Shown: positions 31,307-36,315 of the stretch, in pieces
Layout of the letters: every line of letters begins with the position of its first letter
How positions within the stretch are numbered: the stretch's first letter is position 1
Origin: an uncultured Eubacteriales bacterium
Lineage (GTDB): Bacteria > Bacillota > Clostridia > Saccharofermentanales > UBA5734
NCBI GenBank assembly: GCA_903919045.1
Contig: CAIXGU010000009.1
Span: 1-36,315 of the forward strand
Direction of reading: 5' to 3'
DNA: 36,315 nucleotides
The notes under the pieces: model-generated
Told to the model about the DNA's origin: nothing
The model's input: the letters and a program-made list of their open reading frames with translations, nothing else
Database searches by the model: none
Made by a program: the position numbers and the translations under genes

Positions 31307-33029
31307 GGGATGCCTTCACCTCCGCTGGGATCAGATCGAGCGCGGGCGTGCCGATGCCGAGGTCGTTCGACTCCGGGCCGTAGATGGGCAGCCGCTGCAC
31401 GCGATAGGTGTACACGTCGCCGTTCCTGCGTATGGAAAAGGCCGATGTCTGCCAGACGAGGCTTCCGTCCGGAGCCGTCTCGATCGCCGTCGGAGAGAAG
31501 AAGCCCGCGGCGTTGGGTACGAATCCGCCCAGGAGGTTCCCATTCGGCAGGAGGTCCGCGGACCCCCACTGCTCCGTATACAGGGTCCGCCCGTACTGCT
31601 TTCCGTACTGGCGGATCTGCCGGACCGTCCTCTTCCGCTCGTCGATCCGGTACTGGACGACGCGGGAATAGGCCTCGGCTCCGTTCAGGGGTCTCTGGTT
31701 GCCGTTGTCGAACAGCAGGAGGTCCAGCGTCGCCGGGTCCCCGTCCTGATCCGGCAGGATCTTCGGGTCGTGCTGGTTGTAGAACCATTCGAAGCCGTCG
31801 CCGACGGGCCGGAGCAGCAGGGATTCGTCCATCGGCTGCCACCCGTCGGGATTCGCCAGGATCCAGCGGACGTCGCCTGCGGGCCAGGAGAGGCAGACGA
31901 CGGCCGACTGGCTGCGGCCGGAGACGAGGATGTCCGACCGGCCCGGTACGAGCGAGATGGCGTTCAGGTGGAACCAGTCGACGGCCGACGCGTCCATCAA
32001 GCCGCGGCGGGCGCGGGTCAGGACGCGCTTCAGGTCCAGCGTCCGGACGACCTGTCCGGTCGCGGCGTCCATCTGGTAGACCAGGTCCGCCAGCGTCTCG
32101 CCCTGAGAGCCGGTCGCGAGCCAGGTGCCGTCCCCGAGGTCGGTCAGGTCGTGGTGGAGACCGTACGGCGCATAGAGGACCCGGAAGACGCGCCCGATGA
32201 GATCCGTCTCGTAGATCACCGCGTCGCCGGCGCTTTGGGCGGCCGCCATCAGGATCCGTCCGTTCGGGAGATACTCCGTCGAGGCCCCGTATTCGCCCTC
32301 GGTGTACCAGCGGATCACCCCGTGCGCATCCAGGGCGACCTTTCGGGAGCCCAGCAGGCAGTAGAACGTGAATCCCGGACGATAGGCCGCGGGCTGCGCG
32401 AGGCGGGTCCGGAGGACGATGTCCGCGAGATCGGGCGGAAGCGGTTCGGACTCGACCGTCAGCTCCTTCGTGGAGGTCCGGCCTTCCTGGTCGCGGGCGG
32501 TGAGCCGAACCGCCGTTCCCCTGCCCGCGAAGAGCCCGTGGACCGGCAGGAGGAAATCGGTCCGGTAGCCGTCGAAGGCGAAGTCGACGGATGCGAGCGG
32601 ATCCGCACCCTCCACCCGGATCGAGACCTGGAGGGGCACCGCGGACCGGAAGACGACGAGAGCCGTGAGCGGCGAGTACCCATAGGGATCCACGACGACG
32701 AGCGGGTCCTCGAACGCGTAGCGTCCGCTGTCCAGTTCCTGCAGGAGGCCTGCGTCGACCGACGCCTGATTGCGGAGGCGATCCACGGCCTGCGCGACGT
32801 AGCGCGGCGTCGGCGTGACCTCGGGCGCTTGGGTCGGCGCTTGGGTCGGCGCTTGCGTCGGCGTTACGGAGGCCTCCGCCGACGGCGTCGCGCTCGGGGA
32901 GACCGTCGGACCGAAGGCGCTCCCCGGCACGGAGAGTCCCCGGACGAACGAGACGACGAGCACCGCGGCCATGAGGGCCGTCGCGGCGACGCCGACGGCC
33001 GTCGTCCTCGCGATCGCGGCCCTAGCCAC
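31293..33029 (-). CDS. Arylsulfate sulfotransferase, membrane-anchored (copy 2)
   Basis: 578 residues from a GTG start. A membrane anchor (about 10-30), then a linker with three TQAP units, then the same order as copy 1: Ig-like domain (FEDPLVVVDPYGYSP), propeller with LHHDLTDLGDGTWL (His292-293) and VDWFHLNAI with catalytic His354. It lacks the C-terminal extension of copy 1. The GTG at 33029 has AAGG 8 bases upstream and overlaps the upstream stop as GTGGCTAG; a TTG at 33062 is less likely. Clear paralogy to copy 1 but low identity suggests different substrates. Confidence 0.85.
   Translation of the reverse strand: MARAAIARTTAVGVAATALMAAVLVVSFVRGLSVPGSAFGPTVSPSATPSAEASVTPTQAPTQAPTQAPEVTPTPRYVAQAVDRLRNQASVDAGLLQELDSGRYAFEDPLVVVDPYGYSPLTALVVFRSAVPLQVSIRVEGADPLASVDFAFDGYRTDFLLPVHGLFAGRGTAVRLTARDQEGRTSTKELTVESEPLPPDLADIVLRTRLAQPAAYRPGFTFYCLLGSRKVALDAHGVIRWYTEGEYGASTEYLPNGRILMAAAQSAGDAVIYETDLIGRVFRVLYAPYGLHHDLTDLGDGTWLATGSQGETLADLVYQMDAATGQVVRTLDLKRVLTRARRGLMDASAVDWFHLNAISLVPGRSDILVSGRSQSAVVCLSWPAGDVRWILANPDGWQPMDESLLLRPVGDGFEWFYNQHDPKILPDQDGDPATLDLLLFDNGNQRPLNGAEAYSRVVQYRIDERKRTVRQIRQYGKQYGRTLYTEQWGSADLLPNGNLLGGFVPNAAGFFSPTAIETAPDGSLVWQTSAFSIRRNGDVYTYRVQRLPIYGPESNDLGIGTPALDLIPAEVKASHGIS
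32827..32862 (-). repeat. 12-nt tandem repeat, three units
   Basis: Units GCTTGGGTCGGC (plus-strand reading) at 32827, 32839 and 32851, the third with one change. They encode the TQAP repeats of the sulfotransferase linker. Confidence 0.9.
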
Positions 33030-33330
33030 GGCGGAGCGCCTTGCGGAGCAGCGTCTCAGCAAGGATCAAGACGTAGGGGAATGCGAGCGCGCAGAGGGAT
33101 GCGAGCGCCGCGAACTTCGCGACCGCGTTCACTGTGGCGAAGAGCTCGGGGATCGCCGCGGCCCCGTGCCCCCGCAGGAAGGAAACAAGGACGACGAACG
33201 CGTCGATCGCGAAGGCGAAACCGAGGGTGCGGACGAGGAAGGCGACGGAGACCAGCGGCGTCCCCTTCTCGCGTCCGTACAGGATCGCGGCCAGCATGCC
33301 GGGAACGAAGACCAGGAGCGACTGGAGCAT
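33022..33330 (-). CDS. Small hydrophobic membrane protein, unknown
   Basis: 102 residues with about three membrane segments (roughly 3-17, 28-52, 62-94), a basic loop between the first two and the basic end LLRKALRRG. No family is recognised. GGAGGTGGAGG lies immediately before the ATG, and an extended -10 (33362-33370) precedes it. As first gene of the four-gene sulfotransferase operon it may be a membrane partner or scaffold; this is inference from gene order and overlap only. Confidence 0.7.
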   Translation of the reverse strand: MLQSLLVFVPGMLAAILYGREKGTPLVSVAFLVRTLGFAFAIDAFVVLVSFLRGHGAAAIPELFATVNAVAKFAALASLCALAFPYVLILAETLLRKALRRG

Positions 33331-33361
33331 CCTCCACCTCCGTGTTCGGCCGAATGGCACC

Positions 33362-33370
33362 AGTATACCA
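33362..33370 (-). promoter_or_regulatory. Extended -10 of the sulfotransferase operon
   Basis: TGG-TATACT on the minus strand, start point about 25 bases before the first ATG. The same TGn-TATACT form occurs at 11965. Confidence 0.55.
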
Positions 33371-33416
33371 TCCCGCCCGCGCGCGGCATCCCCGCAACGC
33401 ACCCGGGAGAAAGGAA

Positions 33417-33452
33417 GGGACCGGTCCCGCCGTGTTCGGCGGAACCGGTCCC
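33417..33452 (-). terminator. Terminator of the PplA-like lipoprotein gene
   Basis: 15-bp stem with one mismatch and a 6-base loop. Read on the minus strand it is followed by TTCCTTTCTCC, a pyrimidine tract. It lies about 45 bases after the stop. Confidence 0.75.
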
Positions 33453-33459
33453 CTCGTCG

Positions 33460-33477
33460 CCGGACCGCGGGGTCCGG
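33460..33477 (-). terminator. Second hairpin directly after the lipoprotein gene
   Basis: Perfect 7-bp stem CCGGACC/GGTCCGG with a 4-base loop between the stop codon and the main terminator. It may protect the mRNA 3' end rather than terminate. Confidence 0.45.
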
Positions 33478-33495
33478 CCCTGCTCGGCGGGTTCC

Positions 33496-34035
33496 TTACT
33501 TCGCGTTCGCGATCGCCTCCTGGGCGACGACGAGGAAGTCGGAGATGCCGATCGTGACCTTGCCGTTCAGGTCGGCTTCGTCGGAAACGAGGCCTTCGGT
33601 CTCGGAGGTCTTGGTCTTCATGCCCTTGATCTGGTCGGAGGTCTTGCCGACCATCCACTTCTCCAGGTCCGCGACCTGCTTGTACCACTCCTGGACGGCG
33701 TTGCCGTACTTGACCATGCCGTACTCGTCGCCGAGCTCGACCTTCGTCTTGCCTTCCGCGGTCAGGTCGGTGACGATCTTGCCAGCCGCGTCGAAGGAGG
33801 CGGTGATCTGCGCGTCGTCGATGCGGATGCCGACGACCTTGCCGTTGGCGTCCACGGCGGCGGCCGCGAACAGGGCGTCGGAGATGATCGTGCCGGCCTT
33901 GTCGGCCGTCGCGTCCGCGGAGCGGTCCGCGAAGGTGACCTTGTGGCCCAGGCCGAGCTTGGTGGCCCCGCCGGTCGCGGCGCAGCCCGCGAGGAGAAGG
34001 ACGACGAGGGTGACGATGAGGATCTTCTTGAACAT
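33496..34035 (-). CDS. PplA/FMN-binding-like lipoprotein
   Basis: 179 residues. Lipobox LLAGC (Cys18), then a single domain resembling the FMN-binding/pheromone cAD1-type lipoproteins: DALFAAAAVDANGKVVGIRID, TKVELGDEYGMVKYG, EWYKQVADLEKWMVGKT, and the ending GISDFLVVAQEAIANAK. In PplA, ApbE attaches FMN at a D-x-x-(S/T)-G-A-T site; here the matching place reads NGKVTIG, so only the Thr may remain and flavinylation is uncertain. AGGAGGG precedes the ATG by 5 bases. It has its own promoter and terminator, and lies 138 bases downstream of the NusG-II/Gx pair. Confidence 0.75.
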   Translation of the reverse strand: MFKKILIVTLVVLLLAGCAATGGATKLGLGHKVTFADRSADATADKAGTIISDALFAAAAVDANGKVVGIRIDDAQITASFDAAGKIVTDLTAEGKTKVELGDEYGMVKYGNAVQEWYKQVADLEKWMVGKTSDQIKGMKTKTSETEGLVSDEADLNGKVTIGISDFLVVAQEAIANAK

Positions 34036-34099
34036 GATTCCCTCCTGTGTGCCTTGATTCGTTCGTCGCCTCTGGCAAAGGGCGACGCCAATGGATGCG

Positions 34100-34108
34100 A
34101 TTATATCA
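34100..34108 (-). promoter_or_regulatory. Extended -10 of the PplA-like lipoprotein gene
   Basis: TGA-TATAAT on the minus strand, a perfect extended -10 in the most AT-rich patch of the window. The start point is about 60 bases before the ATG. Confidence 0.65.
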
Positions 34109-34173
34109 TAATCGTAACTAGCGGTACCAGTATCGCGCTTGGCACTTTCTTGCCGATTTCCGGCACGATTCGG

Positions 34174-34746
34174 CTAGATGCGCTTCAGGCGGCGCAGGAC
34201 GGGAACGACGGCGGCGGCCGTCGGGATGCCGGTGAGAAGTCCCACGAGCAGCAGCATCGGAAGGTAGGTGGTCGCGAGCGACAGGTCCCGCAGGACGAGG
34301 CAGGCCGCGGCGACCTGCCCTACGTTGTGCGCGGCCGCGCCGCCCATGCTGACGCCGTACGGCGAGAACAGACGGTCGCCGCCGAGCCGGAGCAGGGCCA
34401 TCGCCAGCAGCGCGAGCGCCCCGCCGGACAGGGAGAACAGCAGCGACGACGGCCCGAGGAACAGCGCCGTGAGCAGGCATCGGACGAGCAGGACCGCGGA
34501 GGCGTCGAAGAAGGAGAGCCGGTAGAGCGCGAACAGGGTGACGACGTTCGCGAGTCCCAGCTTGACGCCGGGGACGGGGATCAGCAGCTCGATCGGGATC
34601 CAGCGCTCGACGATCGACAGGACCACGGCGAGCGACACCAGCACGCCGTCCACGGCCAGGCGCCGGACGTAGGCCGACACCGCGTGGGGGTGTTCCATCG
34701 CGGTCGAGCCGCGCTCGCGTCCGGCGGTCTTCCCGTCGCGGCTCAT
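34174..34746 (-). CDS. Gx transporter family protein (heptaprenyl diphosphate synthase component I; EetB-like)
   Basis: 190-residue membrane protein with about five to six helices. The family signature VPGVKLGLANVVTLFALY (about 58-75) is present, followed by GGAAAHNVGQVAAACLVL. Related to ECF-type substrate-binding subunits; the Listeria homologue EetB belongs to the flavin-based extracellular electron transfer locus. Its ATG overlaps the NusG-II stop as ATGA, with GGTGA upstream. Pairing with a NusG-II gene and a nearby PplA-like lipoprotein supports the comparison. Ndh2, ApbE and quinone genes are not in this window. Confidence 0.87.
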   Translation of the reverse strand: MSRDGKTAGRERGSTAMEHPHAVSAYVRRLAVDGVLVSLAVVLSIVERWIPIELLIPVPGVKLGLANVVTLFALYRLSFFDASAVLLVRCLLTALFLGPSSLLFSLSGGALALLAMALLRLGGDRLFSPYGVSMGGAAAHNVGQVAAACLVLRDLSLATTYLPMLLLVGLLTGIPTAAAVVPVLRRLKRI

Positions 34747-35177
34747 CGGTTCACCACGTCCACGTCGCCGGCGTCCCCGAGGACGCGGAGCAGCAGGTGG
34801 CCCGGCACGCAGGCGGCGACCTGCGGGGCGTGCGAGATCCAGCCCGTGCGCACGCAGACCTTGTCGGGGCAGTCGGCCGCCTCGAAGCGGATCGCGCCGC
34901 CGCCGGTCCGGACCGTGTAGTGGTACCCTTCGGATTCGAACGCATACGTCGCGTCCTTCGCGAGGTCGGCGGCCGTGAACGTCCGCAGGACCGTCCCGTC
35001 GCGCACGACGGCGGCGCCGCCCGCGCGCACGGACGAGAGGGAGGACGCCGTCCAGAGGGCGACCGCCAGCGCGACGGCGGCCAGCACGACGAGCAGGTCG
35101 CCGGGCCGGACCTCCTTGCGGAGCCGTCCCGGTTCCCTGCGGACGCGCTCGGGGTCCCTGCGGGCGCGGGCGTTCAA
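34743..35177 (-). CDS. NusG domain II-containing membrane protein (EetA-like)
   Basis: 144 residues. A basic N-terminus and one membrane helix (about 28-50) are followed by an extracellular NusG_II domain with the diagnostic ADCPDKVCVRTGWIS and QVAACVPGHLLLRV. The two conserved Cys regions may form a disulfide or hold a group. The start is probably TTG at 35177, overlapping the GGDEF-protein stop as TTGA; no ATG or GTG is available ahead of the membrane helix. The gene order NusG-II then Gx transporter is that of Listeria eetA-eetB. Confidence 0.83.
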   Translation of the reverse strand: MNARARRDPERVRREPGRLRKEVRPGDLLVVLAAVALAVALWTASSLSSVRAGGAAVVRDGTVLRTFTAADLAKDATYAFESEGYHYTVRTGGGAIRFEAADCPDKVCVRTGWISHAPQVAACVPGHLLLRVLGDAGDVDVVNR

Positions 35178-36082
35178 GCGATGCGGTCCCCGCCGGCCAG
35201 GACCGCGCCGAGGAGCTTGCGCTCCAGGAGCGCGAGTATCGGGCCTTCCGTCGGCTGCGCCGGCATCTCGATGTGGAGGGCGAAGCTCGCGGTGAGACTC
35301 TCCCGCGTGCCGTCCTTCTCCGCGACGAGCGCGGCGACGCGCTCCCGCAGCCGCTCGGCCACGGTCCTCAGCCCGGCGTGCCCCGTATTGCGCATCACGA
35401 CGAGGAAGGTCTCCTCCGCGGCCCGCGCGACCCAGTCCTGCTCGGAGCGCATGCTCGTCCGCAGCGACGCGCCCACGACCCGGGCGGCTTCGGTCGCGAA
35501 GGCCTCGCCGTGCCGGGCCTTGAGCCGGGCGTAGCCGTCGATCGCGACGAGCACGAGGGAGAGCGGATAACGGGTGGAGCGCGCCCGCGCGAGTTCGCGC
35601 GGCAGCCGCACGTCGATCGACTTCCGGTCGAGCAGGCCCGTCGCGGGGTCCAGCGTGGAACCCATCTCCACCTGGTCGAGCAGCGCCTGCAGCTCCGTGG
35701 CGTCGATGCGCGCGCCGCCCTGCGCCACGAGCGTCCCGGTCAGGTCGCGCATCGCCTCGACGACGACGCCCTTCCCGCCCGTCTGGAGCGGGATCGCGCT
35801 CGTGAGCCAGATCCGGCCCCTATGGAACTCGAACCGGTCGAGCCGGACGTTGTCCCGGAAGGCCTGCGCCGCGAGGCAGTTCCGGCAGGCCTCCTCGCCG
35901 CTCCAGAAGCCGCGGCACGCGGACGGAGGGGACGTCGCGCCCTCGGCGACCCGTTCGGTCACGCGACGCGCGACGGGGTCGACCACGCGGAGGACGTCGT
36001 AGAGCTCCCCCTTCTTCTCCAGGAGATCGACGATGCGGTCGATGGTGCCGTTCTCCTCGGGCTCGAACGACTGCGCTGTCAT
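35174..36082 (-). CDS. PAS-like/GGDEF protein with degenerate active site
   Basis: 302 residues. An N-terminal PAS-like sensor (about 15-125) opens YDVLRVVDPVARRV and carries a Cys set ACRGFWSGEEACRNC (C56, C66, C69). A GGDEF domain starts at DPATGLLDRKS (145) but has AEETF (222-226) in place of GGDEF, so cyclic-di-GMP synthesis is not expected. It may bind a nucleotide or act through its sensor. The ATG has GAGAGGAG about 8 bases upstream. It leads the operon with the NusG-II and Gx genes, translationally overlapping the former, which suggests it senses a condition relevant to them. Confidence 0.85.
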   Translation of the reverse strand: MTAQSFEPEENGTIDRIVDLLEKKGELYDVLRVVDPVARRVTERVAEGATSPPSACRGFWSGEEACRNCLAAQAFRDNVRLDRFEFHRGRIWLTSAIPLQTGGKGVVVEAMRDLTGTLVAQGGARIDATELQALLDQVEMGSTLDPATGLLDRKSIDVRLPRELARARSTRYPLSLVLVAIDGYARLKARHGEAFATEAARVVGASLRTSMRSEQDWVARAAEETFLVVMRNTGHAGLRTVAERLRERVAALVAEKDGTRESLTASFALHIEMPAQPTEGPILALLERKLLGAVLAGGDRIA

Positions 36083-36152
36083 GGTCGGCGCTCCTCTCCA
36101 TGCTCGGGCGTCCGCGGCGGGCGGCGCCCCATCGTGCCACAGGCCGGCTGCG

Positions 36153-36315
36153 CTAGGATCCGAGGACCGCGAGGAACTCCTTCGGATCGAGGATGCGGAT
36201 GCGGCGCCCTTCCCGGTTCAGGGCCTCGGCCTTCTCCCGGCGGGACGTCCGCGAGGCGCCGGCGGCGCCCCTGGCGGCGCGTCCGCCCGGCTTCGCGTGC
36301 GCGTGCCCCGCGCCG
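36153..36315 (-). CDS. C-terminal fragment, probable BRCT-domain protein (partial)
   Basis: 54 codons remain before the TAG at 36153. The last part, KAEALNREGRRIRILDPKEF followed by LAVL, resembles the end of a BRCT domain as in DNA ligase or PolC-type exonuclease proteins. The part before it is Gly/Ala/Arg-rich linker. The rest lies beyond the right edge. The assignment rests on about 30 residues. Confidence 0.45.
   Translation of the reverse strand, partial: GAGHAHAKPGGRAARGAAGASRTSRREKAEALNREGRRIRILDPKEFLAVLGS

Noticed and set aside
33030-33062. TTG at 33062 as start of the second sulfotransferase
   Set aside because: No ribosome site, and it adds 11 residues with no role; GTG at 33029 has AAGG upstream and overlaps the upstream stop.

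Overview
This 36.3-kb window is chromosomal DNA from a very GC-rich (roughly 70% by eye) member of the Bacillota, most likely a high-GC clostridial lineage. The grounds are a ctsR-mcsA heat-shock operon start, strong AAGGAGG ribosome sites, lipoproteins with Gram-positive style anchors, and Clostridia-typical families (DUF6062, Asp23/Gls24, degenerate Nudix, ParB-like/Bmp fusion, Gx transporter plus NusG domain II). No rRNA, tRNA, CRISPR, phage or insertion-sequence gene was found. Because of the GC content, almost every real gene has long antisense open frames; these were left out.

Layout. 1-1006 (minus): 5' end of the ctsR-mcsA operon with a CtsR-type operator. 1123-3379 (minus): MATE exporter and a DUF6062 protein. 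3460-4479 (plus): OGG-type DNA glycosylase. 4455-7535 (minus): P-loop/Gls24 fusion, yebC, yigZ, Nudix protein. 7774-9153 (plus): membrane-anchored DUF4015 glycoside hydrolase. 9276-11903 (minus): SHOCT membrane protein, serS, zinc-ribbon membrane protein. 11971-17325 (minus): an operon joined by 4-bp ATGA overlaps: Crp/Fnr regulator, alpha/beta hydrolase, a GNAT-AAC(3)-GNAT fusion and an M29 aminopeptidase. 17424-18615 (plus): divergent His-rich ferredoxin and cupin, with a palindrome between the two transcription units.

18616-19766 holds a pair of long inverted repeats surrounding one small gene for a membrane-anchored acidic repeat protein. 19767-22135 (plus): a LarA-like gene interrupted by a single in-frame TAA, then a PfkB kinase. 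22159-23461 (minus): pirin and flavodoxin. 23615-25210 (plus): two-domain chromate transporter. 25218-27826 (minus): ParB-like/Bmp protein coupled to a metallophosphoesterase. 27930-28538 (plus): nitroreductase. 28596-33330 (minus): four overlapping genes with two paralogous arylsulfate sulfotransferases, a lipoprotein and a small membrane protein. 33496-36082 (minus): a degenerate GGDEF protein, NusG-II protein and Gx transporter, followed by a separately promoted PplA-like lipoprotein; this resembles part of the flavin-based extracellular electron transfer locus. 36153-36315: C-terminus of a probable BRCT protein.

The strongest candidates for undescribed biology are the inverted-repeat cassette at 18641-19619, the tripartite acetyltransferase under a Crp-like regulator, the double-sulfotransferase operon, and the ParB-like/Bmp plus phosphoesterase pair. 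Most small regulatory calls rest on motif reading alone.
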